Positions 1 to 8,280 of a stretch of 43,587 nt of DNA are shown one piece after another. Origin of the DNA: Gammaproteobacteria bacterium (GTDB taxonomy: Bacteria > Pseudomonadota > Gammaproteobacteria > Steroidobacterales > Steroidobacteraceae); the NCBI GenBank assembly GCA_947455595.1, contig CANGOP010000022.1, positions 1 through 43,587 on the forward strand, in the 5' to 3' direction. The notes beneath the pieces were generated by a model. It made no database searches, was not told the DNA's origin, and was given only the letters and a program-made list of their open reading frames with translations. Within the stretch, counting starts at the first letter, position 1, and each line of letters starts with the position of its first letter. Position numbers and translations under genes: made by a program.

Positions 1-788
1 ATGAGGGGGATCGGCCGACTCGGATGGGCCATGACCCACGCCGCCGTCGCCACGGCACGGGAGACACCCCGTTCGTTCGCGAGCGTATCGAGCGCCGCGA
101 TCACCGCGCGCTCCCGATCTTGACTGCCGTCGCCCATCAACCGGCCGCCCGCGAGCGGCGACCATGCGAGTACCGTGAGGCGCTGCTCCATCGCCAGATC
201 CAAGGTGCCATCCTCCAACGGATCGAGGAACAAAGGAGAGTACTCCGGCTGGATGCTCGCTAACGGCATCGTAAGATGGGCGATGAGCGCGCGGGTTTGT
301 GCCACCGTGTAATTGGACACGCCGATGGCGCGCACTTTGCCGTCGCGATGCAAGCGCTCCAGCGCAGCAGCGACCTCGGCCGGATGCGCGAGATGATCCG
401 GGCGGTGGATCTGATAAAGATCAATCACCTCGACGCCCAGCCGCGTCAACGACGCCTCACACGCGCGCACTAAGTAGTCGGCGGAGGAGTCGTAGGGCAC
501 CGGCGGCGTGATCCCCCCTTTGGTTGCGAGCACGATCTGCTCGCGCAAGCCCGGTCGGGCTTTGAGCAGACGGCCGAGGAGTCGCTCGGCACCCCCAAAA
601 CCGCTCGGCGTGCCCAACCCGTAAATATCGGCGGTGTCAAAGAGCGTGAACCCCGCCGCCAAGGCCGCATCAACGGTCGCCAAGGCCGCGTCGAGGTCAT
701 CGCCCCCCATGCGCCACATCCCAAAGCCGACGGGTGAGACCGACAGCCCGCTACGACCCAACGCCATCTGACCGTTCATCTGCACCAT
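1..788 (-). CDS. Aldo/keto reductase, C-terminal part cut off by window edge
   Basis: The minus-strand reading frame stays open from 788 to the window edge, giving about 262 residues without a stop. Translation shows the aldo/keto reductase TIM-barrel pattern: an N-terminal LGRSGLSVSPVGFG, then FDTADIYG with the expected catalytic Asp and Tyr, LATKGG with the conserved Lys, and YQIHRPD with the conserved His. Such enzymes reduce aldehydes and ketones with NADPH in the cytoplasm. The ATG at 788 is preferred over the in-frame ATG at 779 because a GAGG lies five bases before it. The gene diverges from the aminotransferase at 990 across about 200 bp. The substrate cannot be told from the sequence. 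Confidence 0.85.
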   Translation of the reverse strand, partial: MVQMNGQMALGRSGLSVSPVGFGMWRMGGDDLDAALATVDAALAAGFTLFDTADIYGLGTPSGFGGAERLLGRLLKARPGLREQIVLATKGGITPPVPYDSSADYLVRACEASLTRLGVEVIDLYQIHRPDHLAHPAEVAAALERLHRDGKVRAIGVSNYTVAQTRALIAHLTMPLASIQPEYSPLFLDPLEDGTLDLAMEQRLTVLAWSPLAGGRLMGDGSQDRERAVIAALDTLANERGVSRAVATAAWVMAHPSRPIPL

Positions 789-989
789 CGCCGCCTCATT
801 CTTTGGGTTTGCCCACACGGAAGGACAGCGCGCACCACCGGAGCGCGACCTCGATTCCACACAGTCCCCATCATCGCGCATTCCGCGTGTCGGGTCGCTC
901 GGCGCGCGAGCATTGCCCAGCAGCCGTCGTTGCACCTGACGTGAGTGGTCCGGCCGTGTTAGCGTCAGCGCTCATTGTTGGAGACCGCC

Positions 990-2156
990 ATGAGCCACGA
1001 CACCCCCGAATCCAGCGTGCTTGAACAGCCCCGCCTGTCCCGCCGTCGCGCCCTGCTCGGCGCCGCCGCCCTGTTTGCGAGCGTGCCATTCGCCGGCGCG
1101 GAAGCCCAGAAGCGTGGGCACGTCGCCAACCCGAACCCGTCTCCTGCCGCGAGCGGACTGATCCGCATCGACGGCAACGAAAATCCGTACGGCCCCTCTC
1201 CGAAGGCCCGCGAAGCGATCTTGGCCAGCGTTGCGCGCGCGCCGCGTTACGCCGACAGCGAAGTCGATGCGCTGGGCGGCCAGCTCGCCGCGTCGCACGG
1301 CCTCCCTGCCAATCAAGTGATCATCGGCACCGGCTCGGGTGAGCTCCTGAAGATCGCCGCGCACATGGCCGCGAACCCAGGTCCCGGCGGTGAGTTGATC
1401 GCTGCTGTCCCGACCTATGAGGAACTGCCGGCCTTTGGTGCGCGCTTGGGACTCACGGTGAAGGGCATTGCTGTGGATGCGCACCACCGACATGATCTCG
1501 CGCGCATGCACGCGGCGATCGGACCGCAGACGCGCCTCGTCTACATCTGCAATCCCAACAACCCGACGGGCACAGTCGTCGGGCGCACCGAGCTCGAAGA
1601 CTTCGTCAAGGCCGTGCCTGCGCAGACCCTCGTCGTGGTCGACGAGGCGTACATTCACTTGGTCGACGATGCGCAGGCGGGCTCCGTCGATCACCTCGTC
1701 AAGGACGTTCCCAACCTGCTCGTGATGCGGACCTTCTCGAAGATCCACGGCCTCGCGGGCCTGCGCGTGGGCTATGCCTTGGCGCACGACAAAACCGCCG
1801 CGACGGTCGCGGCGTGGGGACTCACCTATCCGAACAGCACCGGCATCGCGGCCGCCACGGCCAGCTTCAACGATCATGACTTTCTCGCCAAGACGCGCGT
1901 CGCCTTGATCAACGACCGCAACCGGATCCACGCGGCGATCGACGCCCGCGGCCTGCCGCGTGCCGACTCGCAGGGCAACTTCGTGTTTTTCGACACCGGC
2001 GGACCGCTGAAGCGCTTTCAAGACCGCATGCTCGCCAAGAACATCAAGGTTGGCCGTCATTTTGATGGCTACGACACCTGGGCGCGCGTATCGATCGGGC
2101 TCAAGCGCGAGACGGACGCCTTCCTCGCCGCCCTACCCGGAGCGCTCGGCGCCTGA
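990..2156 (+). CDS. PLP-dependent aminotransferase (HisC-like) with Tat signal
   Basis: A 388-residue fold-type I aminotransferase of the histidinol-phosphate aminotransferase type. Visible motifs are the substrate-loop DGNENPYGPSP near residue 57, NPNNPTGT in the middle, the conserved VVDEAY, and the PLP-binding lysine K251 in TFSKIHGLAGLRVGY. The N-terminus holds SRRRALLG (residues 17-24) followed by a hydrophobic stretch ending in an AxA-like site, which is a twin-arginine signal. Export of a folded, cofactor-loaded enzyme is what Tat would do. The ATG at 990 is chosen over the TTG at 975 because GGAG lies at 980-983. The true substrate is unknown; a classical cytoplasmic HisC would not carry this leader. 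A LOG-family gene follows four bases after the stop. Confidence 0.85.
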   Translation: MSHDTPESSVLEQPRLSRRRALLGAAALFASVPFAGAEAQKRGHVANPNPSPAASGLIRIDGNENPYGPSPKAREAILASVARAPRYADSEVDALGGQLAASHGLPANQVIIGTGSGELLKIAAHMAANPGPGGELIAAVPTYEELPAFGARLGLTVKGIAVDAHHRHDLARMHAAIGPQTRLVYICNPNNPTGTVVGRTELEDFVKAVPAQTLVVVDEAYIHLVDDAQAGSVDHLVKDVPNLLVMRTFSKIHGLAGLRVGYALAHDKTAATVAAWGLTYPNSTGIAAATASFNDHDFLAKTRVALINDRNRIHAAIDARGLPRADSQGNFVFFDTGGPLKRFQDRMLAKNIKVGRHFDGYDTWARVSIGLKRETDAFLAALPGALGA

Positions 2157-2160
2157 TCGC

Positions 2161-3045
2161 GTGACGCCCAAAGACCCGCCCTCCGACCCACGGGTTGCAG
2201 CGCTCATCGCGAGTGCCGCCTATCGGCCGGCGGACCGCGACTTGGATTTCATCGCCTCGGATGAGATGCGCAATCTGCGCATCGCGCTGGATTACGAGAA
2301 GGCGGAGTTGGCCTTACGCGCGCATCGCGTGCGCCACGCGATCGTGGTGTTCGGTAGCGCGCGGATCGAGTCACCCGAGGCCGCCAGAGACACCCTGGAC
2401 CGCGCGGCCGCTCGGTTGGCCGAGGCCCCCCACGACCCGGAACACCAACGCGCCTTCCAAGCTGCCCAGCGGCGTGCGGATCTTTCCAAGTGGTACGAGG
2501 TCGCGCGGGAATTCGGTCAGCTCGTCGGCCGCTTACCGGAGGATGCTGACGGTGATCGGGTCGTGGTCGTGACCGGCGGCGGGCCGGGGCTTATGGAGGC
2601 GGCCAACCGCGGCGCTGCGGATGTCGGCGCGGTGACGGTCGGACTCAACATCGAACTGCCGCGCGAGCAGCAACCCAATCCGTACATCACGCCGGGGTTG
2701 TGCTTGTCGTTTCACTACTTCGCGATGCGAAAGTTGCACTTCATGCGCCGCGCAGCGGCCCTCGTCGCGTTCCCGGGCGGCTTTGGCACCCTCGATGAAC
2801 TCTTCGAAACCCTCACCCTTGTGCAGACGCGGCGCATGCCGCCGGTGCCGATCGTACTGGTCGGCCGCGCTTATTGGGATCGCCTGATCCGCTTTGACAC
2901 GCTCGTCGACGAAGGGCTGATCGAGCCGACGGATCGCGCGCTCATCGCCTACGCGGAAACGGCTGAAGAGGCTTGGCAGGCTGTCCTCGACTGGCACACC
3001 CGCTGTGGGACACCGGGCTTCCCGGCACCACACTGCGACGTTTAA
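2161..3045 (+). CDS. LOG family protein (TIGR00730-like), possible cytokinin-type nucleoside 5'-monophosphate phosphoribohydrolase
   Basis: A 294-residue protein with the two family signatures: GGGPGLMEAANRGA and the PGGFGTLDELFE loop. Proteins of this family hydrolyse the N-glycosidic bond of nucleoside monophosphates (LOG/PpnN type). The N-terminal 90 residues are an extension beyond the short LOG form, similar to the long bacterial forms. The GTG at 2161 is the most likely start: it is four bases after the aminotransferase stop and gives MTPKDPPSDP; a GGAG lies within the end of the preceding gene. The gene is probably cotranscribed with the aminotransferase. Its stop codon overlaps the stop of the convergent hutD-like gene in a shared TTAA. 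Confidence 0.8.
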   Translation: MTPKDPPSDPRVAALIASAAYRPADRDLDFIASDEMRNLRIALDYEKAELALRAHRVRHAIVVFGSARIESPEAARDTLDRAAARLAEAPHDPEHQRAFQAAQRRADLSKWYEVAREFGQLVGRLPEDADGDRVVVVTGGGPGLMEAANRGAADVGAVTVGLNIELPREQQPNPYITPGLCLSFHYFAMRKLHFMRRAAALVAFPGGFGTLDELFETLTLVQTRRMPPVPIVLVGRAYWDRLIRFDTLVDEGLIEPTDRALIAYAETAEEAWQAVLDWHTRCGTPGFPAPHCDV

Positions 3046-3608
3046 GTCGACACTGGATCGAACTGCGCCAGCCACGCATCGCCACTCAAGAGAACAACCG
3101 TATGTCCGCTCGGCAGACGCAAGGCGTCGAGGGGTCGTAATTCCAGCCGAGATCCGTCGATCTGCACGACTGCCGCCTCCGGTGCCGCCACGACCACGGC
3201 CTCATGCGACGCCTGTTCGCAGGCTATCCCAGGCACCAGTCGCTGCAGGGAATGACGACACACACCCCGCCGACTCATCACGTTCAGATCCGTCACGGCC
3301 GCGCCGATCAGTCGCGCACGACACGGGGCGTCGGCCGCAAAAGAGAGTGGCGCACTCGTCGGATTGAGGGCCTGCTCGGACCCATTGTGAATCGATAACA
3401 CCAAGGTGCCGCCGCCGAGCACGGCAAGCGTCCGGTCGATGCCCTCGAAGGTGGAAAAAACGCCGTCTTCGACCACCGCGGCGGTACTCACGCGCCACTG
3501 GAAAGTCTCGAGCGTGGCGCCACGCGGCTCCACCGCAATCTCGATCGTCTCGCCCCGTCCGTTCTTCCAACGCATGCGCCGGTGCGTATCACTGAGTAGC
3601 CATTCCAT
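3042..3608 (-). CDS. HutD/Ves family protein
   Basis: A 188-residue cupin-like protein with the HutD family features: RMRWKNGRGETIEIAV near the N-terminus, the FQWRVSTAAV segment, and FSTFEGIDRTLAVLGGG. HutD proteins are often found in histidine utilisation loci, where a ligand-sensing or flux-limiting role has been proposed, but no hut genes are seen here. The ATG at 3608 is preferred over a GTG at 3611 because GAGG is placed six bases upstream of it. The gene starts 38 bp after the virB11 stop on the same strand, so it could be read through from the secretion operon, though its function is unrelated. This is a plausible edge of the plasmid-like region. Confidence 0.8.
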   Translation of the reverse strand: MEWLLSDTHRRMRWKNGRGETIEIAVEPRGATLETFQWRVSTAAVVEDGVFSTFEGIDRTLAVLGGGTLVLSIHNGSEQALNPTSAPLSFAADAPCRARLIGAAVTDLNVMSRRGVCRHSLQRLVPGIACEQASHEAVVVAAPEAAVVQIDGSRLELRPLDALRLPSGHTVVLLSGDAWLAQFDPVST

Positions 3609-3646
3609 CACAGTACCTCGCGGTGTCGGCGCTCAGCATAACCTGA

Positions 3647-4657
3647 TCATGCATCGCCAGCGTCACGCCACCAGACAGTCTGGACAACCCGTCGCTCGCC
3701 GACGCGCGCGCAGTACACCACCACATCGAGAACCGCCCCGAGCAAACGCCGCAGATCCGAGAGTGCCAAGTCACGCCCGGCACTGGACTCACGCACCAAC
3801 AGCGAGACCTGCTCCATTGCCAGCTCCACGCTACCGGCATGCACGCTCGTGATCGATCCGGGATGTCCGGAACTTACGTTGCGCAGAAAGTGGTAAGCCT
3901 CCTCACCGCGCAACTCCGCCAAGAGGATGCGATCTGGCCGCAGCCGCAACGACGCCTCCAGTAACTGCTTGGCGCTGACGCGTGACCGACCCTGGTCATC
4001 CTTCGAGTAGTAAAGATGAACCGCATTGGGATGAGCGGCGAGATCCAGCTCAGCCGCATCTTCGATGCTGATCAGTCGTTCCGCACTCGGGATCTCCCGG
4101 ATCAACGCTTTGGTCAGCGTCGTCTTGCCCGAGCCCGTCGCACCGGCGACCAGGATATTCAGCCGCGCACGGACCGCGAGCGACAAAAACCGCTGCCACG
4201 CGCCCGCCCGATAAGCGTGCTGCAAGGACGAGTTGTCCGTACGCACAGTCTCACCGCCGGAACACGCCGCAAAGGCCCCGCCCTGCGCCAGATCGTCGAG
4301 CGTATACAGCTGCCCCGTGGGACGGCGCACCGAGAGCACCACGCAACCGGCCGCGGTCGCCGGTGGCAACACAAACTGCAGGCGCTCCCCACTGGGCAAC
4401 GCCGCTGATAAGAGCGGCGTCTCGGCACCGACGCGCTGTTCGGTGCGCGTGGCCACAAGGCGCGCAAAATGCTGCGCCCACGCCAGGGTCGCCCACGGCG
4501 CCGCGTGTCGTTGCCAACCCTCACTGCGCTCAATCCACAGCTCACCCGGTCGCTGCAGACAGATCTCGGTGATATCGGGTTCGGTCAACACACGCAGTAA
4601 GGGGCGCGTGTAATGCGACAGTGCCGACGACGTCTCGCGCAGCTCACTCAGACTCAT
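3647..4657 (-). CDS. virB11: Type IV secretion ATPase VirB11
   Basis: A 336-residue traffic ATPase of the VirB11/PilT class. The Walker A motif GATGSGKT is at residues 172-179, with an acidic ISIEDAAEL Asp box after it, LRPDRILLAELRGEEAY as the Walker B region, and the GHPGSITSVHAGS His box. It would form a hexamer at the inner face of the secretion channel and drive pilus assembly and substrate transfer. The start at 4657 (MSLSELRE) overlaps the 3' end of virB10 by 14 bp; longer in-frame starts would lie inside virB10. It is the last gene of the virB operon. Confidence 0.93.
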   Translation of the reverse strand: MSLSELRETSSALSHYTRPLLRVLTEPDITEICLQRPGELWIERSEGWQRHAAPWATLAWAQHFARLVATRTEQRVGAETPLLSAALPSGERLQFVLPPATAAGCVVLSVRRPTGQLYTLDDLAQGGAFAACSGGETVRTDNSSLQHAYRAGAWQRFLSLAVRARLNILVAGATGSGKTTLTKALIREIPSAERLISIEDAAELDLAAHPNAVHLYYSKDDQGRSRVSAKQLLEASLRLRPDRILLAELRGEEAYHFLRNVSSGHPGSITSVHAGSVELAMEQVSLLVRESSAGRDLALSDLRRLLGAVLDVVVYCARVGERRVVQTVWWRDAGDA

Positions 4658-5747
4658 GCGGCACCAGTCGATAGACCTCGGCAAAATCGACATCGGTGGT
4701 GACGATGACATCCACGCGGGCACCGGGATCGACGCGGATCGTCGGTGGGATATGAATTGACTGGCGCAGAGCTTCGGTCGCCACATCGCGTGAGCCTTGC
4801 ACGTTGTAGACGACGCCATTGCCCGCCTGGCGCCGGTTCACGAGTGCACTGACCGCCGAGTCGATGACCGAGAGCATCACCGCTGCACCAAATCGCTCCG
4901 TCGTATGCCGATCGAGACTCCCCGGTACGCCGGTCCGCCCGAGCGCATCCGTGGCTGCCGCGCCGAGGGGCAACACCAGACCTTGCGGCGTACGCGCCTC
5001 GGTCCAGGTGATGCCCACACGCGCCTGACCCGCGCGCACATCCGAATGCGTGTCGCCCACCAAGCGCGACCCACGCGGCAACAAGACCACCGTGCCATCT
5101 GCGCCATAGGTATCCGCGGAGAGCAAACAGGTGGCAAGGCCCGCCAGCGTCGAGTCGACAGCAGTTTCGAGCGTGCAGTCGAGAAACGACCCGCGTGGCA
5201 ACAAGAACCTCTGTGCCGGCAACGGCGTGGCGTGCAGTACTTTCACCGTCGGCCGCTGCGTCGCCTCGACCGCCGGCGGCGAGGCCGTCGGCGTCATCAC
5301 CTCCGCCGACGTCGGGGCCTTGATCAGTACGGGGCTTACCTCCCGATGATGCACGGCGGCGGTCCCAGACAGGCCGCTGGTCACGGGAGTCCCGTTGAGG
5401 GGCACCAATGCGGGCATCGCGGGCACTGGGGGTACGGCCAGCGTCGCCGTGGCTGCCTCGGTTGCATTCGGTGCCGACAGCGCATCCGTGGCGGCGCTGT
5501 GCGGCGGCTCCGGCAGATTCAATTTCGGCAGATGCATTTCCGTGGCCGCGGCACGTGCGGCGGGATTGCGCGATGCCGTTCGCACTTGCGGATGGTGGTG
5601 ATGCCAGTAATACGCCAGCACGAAGCCCGCACCCGCCAACACCAGCGATACGCCGAAAACCAGACGATACGCCGCGGCACGACGAGCGACACCGGGCATC
5701 TCGATGGCGTCGGCCCGCTCCCCCGCCACCGTAGCGCGGCGGGTCAT
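4644..5747 (-). CDS. virB10: Type IV secretion core-complex protein VirB10 (TrbI family)
   Basis: A 367-residue protein: a short cytoplasmic N-terminus, one membrane segment near residues 26-47 (VFGVSLVLAGAGFVLAYYW), a Pro/Ala-rich periplasmic linker, and a C-terminal TrbI/VirB10 beta-barrel domain from about residue 200. Family signatures seen are LPRGSFLDCTLETAVDS, LLPRGSRLVG and the late DRHTTERFGAAVMLSVIDS segment, which corresponds to the outer-membrane antenna region. VirB10 spans both membranes and couples ATP use to channel opening. The start shares an ATGA overlap with the virB9 stop. Confidence 0.92.
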   Translation of the reverse strand: MTRRATVAGERADAIEMPGVARRAAAYRLVFGVSLVLAGAGFVLAYYWHHHHPQVRTASRNPAARAAATEMHLPKLNLPEPPHSAATDALSAPNATEAATATLAVPPVPAMPALVPLNGTPVTSGLSGTAAVHHREVSPVLIKAPTSAEVMTPTASPPAVEATQRPTVKVLHATPLPAQRFLLPRGSFLDCTLETAVDSTLAGLATCLLSADTYGADGTVVLLPRGSRLVGDTHSDVRAGQARVGITWTEARTPQGLVLPLGAAATDALGRTGVPGSLDRHTTERFGAAVMLSVIDSAVSALVNRRQAGNGVVYNVQGSRDVATEALRQSIHIPPTIRVDPGARVDVIVTTDVDFAEVYRLVPHESE

Positions 5748-6514
5748 GGCGTACCCCCGCGCAACACCCGATCGGTGGACGGGTCGATCGTGCCGGTGGG
5801 CGGTGCGACCACCGCGCGTTCAGCGCTGCGGTTAACGAGACACCCGGCGAGCCCGCCGCGGCGCAGTGACAAGCGGCCCGCGACGCGATGGACGTAGACG
5901 GTCGCGCCTTCGATATGCGAGTTCGCCAACGACAAAGAGCCGTCCCCGTTCTCGACATAGACGGCGGGTAATTCGGTGGCTCGCCCAAAGGTAAGGCGGG
6001 TCATGAGCCCATCATCCTCCGCACGCGCCGGTCGAAGGTCCTTCGGTCCTGCGTAGACGTAGTCGGTATTCACCACGTTGCGCCGTGCGGGAATCACCGC
6101 CGGCTGCGCCGGCGGCGGTGCCGGTGGCAGCGGGTAATCAAAGACAACGGCGTACACGAGTTCAGTGGCCTTGGGCGGACGAGCGAAAGCACGGTAATCG
6201 ACGTAGTACACCCGCCGATCCGTCAGGATCGTCAGGTTGGTGCCATTCGTCGGCGTCCGCGGTTTGAGAAACAGATGATTGCGCTCAGCGGCGGCCTCGA
6301 CGAGTGCAGAATCCCCGGCACCCAAATTGACGAAGCGCTCGTCGGCGGCAAATTCGAAGTGCACGTGATACCCGACGAACAATGTCAACGGCAACACGAT
6401 GCCTGGCTCATAAGCCACATGACGCACCCGCTCATCGTCATCGGCATGCGCGCCGAGCGGCATCGCAAACACGGTCGCCACCGTTGTGGCGAGAAACGCG
6501 CGACGCAACCTCAT
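5744..6514 (-). CDS. virB9: Type IV secretion core-complex protein VirB9 (TrbG family)
   Basis: A 256-residue secreted protein with a clear Sec signal (MRLRRAFLATTVATVFAMPLGAHA). The family pattern is present: YEPGIVLPLTLFVGYHVHFEF near the N-terminus, LFLKPRTPTNGTNLTILTDRRVYYV in the centre, and the C-terminal LTFGRATELPAVYVENGDGSLSL plus an R-x-G-x-L-A-G-C-L-V-N end. VirB9 forms the outer-membrane part of the channel core with VirB7 and VirB10. A Cys (GCLVN) near the C-terminus could pair with the VirB7 lipoprotein. ATGA overlaps join it to both neighbours. Confidence 0.92.
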   Translation of the reverse strand: MRLRRAFLATTVATVFAMPLGAHADDDERVRHVAYEPGIVLPLTLFVGYHVHFEFAADERFVNLGAGDSALVEAAAERNHLFLKPRTPTNGTNLTILTDRRVYYVDYRAFARPPKATELVYAVVFDYPLPPAPPPAQPAVIPARRNVVNTDYVYAGPKDLRPARAEDDGLMTRLTFGRATELPAVYVENGDGSLSLANSHIEGATVYVHRVAGRLSLRRGGLAGCLVNRSAERAVVAPPTGTIDPSTDRVLRGGTP

Positions 6515-7221
6515 GACGCACCGCCATGCGCATCGCTCGTAGCGCTGTCCCCGACTTCCGGCTCACGCCGATATTCCAGCACTTTAAATCCCAGGGGATT
6601 TGCCGTGCGCGCCTTCAGATCGTCGGACGGCTTGCTGAAGCTGCTCGATAGCGTCGCAACCCAATCATCGCTGCGTTCTTGCGCGCCCGCGATCGCCTGG
6701 ACGGTGCGCCGAAAGCGCACTTGGGCTACGTCCACGCCGGCGTCGCGCTTTAGAAACGCGATGGAGCGAATCTGTACCGTGACCCGACTGCCGTCGGCAT
6801 AGCGATTGAGCGGAGAGTCGGGGTTGTTGCGTGCCCACAGGCGCGACCAGGCCTCGTTCATCACCGCGGTATGAAACGCGCCGGTCTCCTCGTAATCGGT
6901 TTCGGCCAACGGCGCGATGTAGCGCTCGCGGCGGGTGACGTATTCGCCGAGCAGATGGCGGAGCACCGCCTCGGGCAGATCGGCCTCGCCGACATAGCGG
7001 GGCACGATGTCGACGACCCCGGATGAGGCGTCCACTCGGACGACATACGGCTCCGTACGCTTCAAGGGCATCGCGACCACCAGGGCCGTCGCCATCACCC
7101 CAGCCACGCCCACGGCTGCCGCCGCGAGCCACCCCATGGCCCGTGCACGGCGACGATCTTTCCGTCGCTCGTCCTGCAGCCACCGCTGCGCTTCGGCGTA
7201 ATACGCATCCAACTCAGACAT
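6511..7221 (-). CDS. virB8: Type IV secretion inner-membrane protein VirB8
   Basis: A 236-residue protein with a short cytoplasmic N-terminus (YYAEAQRWLQDERRKDRRRARAMGW), a single membrane segment near residues 31-52, and a periplasmic NTF2-like domain containing KRTEPYVVRVDASSGVV, ETGAFHTAVMNEAW and a late QVRFRRTVQA. VirB8 is an assembly factor at the inner membrane. The ATG at 7221 has a GGAGG six bases upstream, so longer in-frame starts (up to 7314) are rejected; they would also run through the virB7 gene. The start overlaps the virB7 stop by eight bases. Confidence 0.92.
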   Translation of the reverse strand: MSELDAYYAEAQRWLQDERRKDRRRARAMGWLAAAAVGVAGVMATALVVAMPLKRTEPYVVRVDASSGVVDIVPRYVGEADLPEAVLRHLLGEYVTRRERYIAPLAETDYEETGAFHTAVMNEAWSRLWARNNPDSPLNRYADGSRVTVQIRSIAFLKRDAGVDVAQVRFRRTVQAIAGAQERSDDWVATLSSSFSKPSDDLKARTANPLGFKVLEYRREPEVGDSATSDAHGGAS

Positions 7222-7342
7222 GCGCCACCTCCGCATCAACGGCGTTGACGAGTTCATACGGGCCCTGACACGGGGTGGGGGGATGACTGGCACAAGCCGA
7301 CAGGCACAGCGCATAGGCCACCAGCAGCAATCGACGATTCAT
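7214..7342 (-). CDS. virB7: Small VirB7-like lipoprotein
   Basis: A 42-residue frame between virB6 and virB8, too short for most gene finders. It starts MNRRLLLVAYALCLSACASH: a positive start, a hydrophobic stretch and a lipobox L-S-A-C at residues 14-17, then a Pro-rich segment with a second Cys (PPTPCQGPYE). The start overlaps the virB6 stop as ATGA and the stop overlaps the virB8 start, both typical of this operon, and GAGG lies eight bases before the ATG. Position, size and lipobox match VirB7, which anchors VirB9 at the outer membrane, sometimes through a disulfide. Sequence identity to known VirB7 cannot be judged for so short a protein. Confidence 0.78.
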   Translation of the reverse strand: MNRRLLLVAYALCLSACASHPPTPCQGPYELVNAVDAEVAHV

Positions 7343-8280
7343 GGGGTGATCCTCGTAGGTTGAACAAGCGGAGTAGTCGACGCCGATGACGATGGCGTCG
7401 TGAGATAAGCGTATCCATGGCTGCCGAGCGATCGGACGGCACGCCGCAAGCCATCGACGCCACGATCGACAACACCCTGGGTGGCCAGAGCGAAGCCGCC
7501 GGCCAGTCGCGCGGACATCGGCATGACCTGCAGCAGCACCAGAATGACGAGCCCTGCCGAGAGCGCGAGGTTCAGGGCGTCGACGGTCAAGAGATCACCG
7601 CCGCGCGTCGCCGTCTGCTCGGCGTAAGTCGATAGCAGATCCAGCAGCAGGGTCGTCACCATCACGGTGAGAATGGAAACCAGGCCGTAGTTGGTCAGTT
7701 CGTGTATCCACGCATCAAAGAGCCGACGGGTGGCATCGAACAGCGTCAACAAAATGAACAAGGGGCCCAGCGCCAGCAGCACCGCAAGGGCAATCTTGGC
7801 CAGCGAGATCAGAAACAGCGTGTAAAGGCAGGCGAAGCCGACCAGCAAATAGACCAGCAACCCGGCGATATAGAACCCGCCATCGCCGGTGAGCAAGCTG
7901 CCCTTCGCCCAGAGCGTGTCGGCAACCGCTCCGCCTTGCGTCCAGATCGTATCAATCAACGCGACCGGGCTTTGTGCACCCACGATCGCGGCCGCTAGGT
8001 CCGTCGGACCCTGATAGAAGATCGCGACCAACACGTCGTGATAGGCCCACAAATGCAGCGCAACCCCCAGCACGAGAAAGAGCGTGAAGATACGGCGCAC
8101 ACCTTCCATAAAAGGCTCTTCGATTTGTCCCCGCAGGTGTAACCAGCCCCAGAACATCACATAGATCACCGCGAGCGTGCCGGCCACGGGTTCCAGCGCT
8201 GCGGCAAGGTCCGCGGCATGCACGCTGACGTAACTTCCCAGTCGTGCATCCAACCACGTCCAGAAATCCCGGAAGAACAT
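7339..8280 (-). CDS. virB6: Type IV secretion polytopic membrane protein VirB6 (TrbL family)
   Basis: A 313-residue integral membrane protein with at least five hydrophobic segments, including VAGTLAVIYVMFWGWLHL, GVALHLWAYHDVLVAIFY, GLLVYLLVGFACLYTLFLISLAKIALAVLLALGPLFILL and a C-terminal LNLALSAGLVILVLLQVMP. The conserved AKIALAVLLALGPLFILLTLF core with the following Trp-containing ELTNYGLVS region is characteristic of VirB6/TrbL, which forms part of the inner-membrane channel. The ATG at 8280 overlaps the virB5 stop (TGATG). A GTG one codon upstream is possible but less likely. Confidence 0.9.
   Translation of the reverse strand: MFFRDFWTWLDARLGSYVSVHAADLAAALEPVAGTLAVIYVMFWGWLHLRGQIEEPFMEGVRRIFTLFLVLGVALHLWAYHDVLVAIFYQGPTDLAAAIVGAQSPVALIDTIWTQGGAVADTLWAKGSLLTGDGGFYIAGLLVYLLVGFACLYTLFLISLAKIALAVLLALGPLFILLTLFDATRRLFDAWIHELTNYGLVSILTVMVTTLLLDLLSTYAEQTATRGGDLLTVDALNLALSAGLVILVLLQVMPMSARLAGGFALATQGVVDRGVDGLRRAVRSLGSHGYAYLTTPSSSASTTPLVQPTRITP

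Noticed and set aside
972..2060. Long minus-strand open frame (362 codons) opposite the aminotransferase
   Set aside because: It is an antisense shadow of a clearly recognised gene in high-GC DNA, with no family motif and biased Arg/Val/Gly content.
3042..3045. TTAA shared by two convergent stop codons (also at 22704-22707)
   Set aside because: This is a common outcome of tightly packed convergent genes; two cases in 43 kb need no special explanation.
4797..5897. 366-codon plus-strand frame across virB10
   Set aside because: The composition is dominated by Arg and His, typical of a shadow of a GC-rich gene, and virB10 is fully supported.
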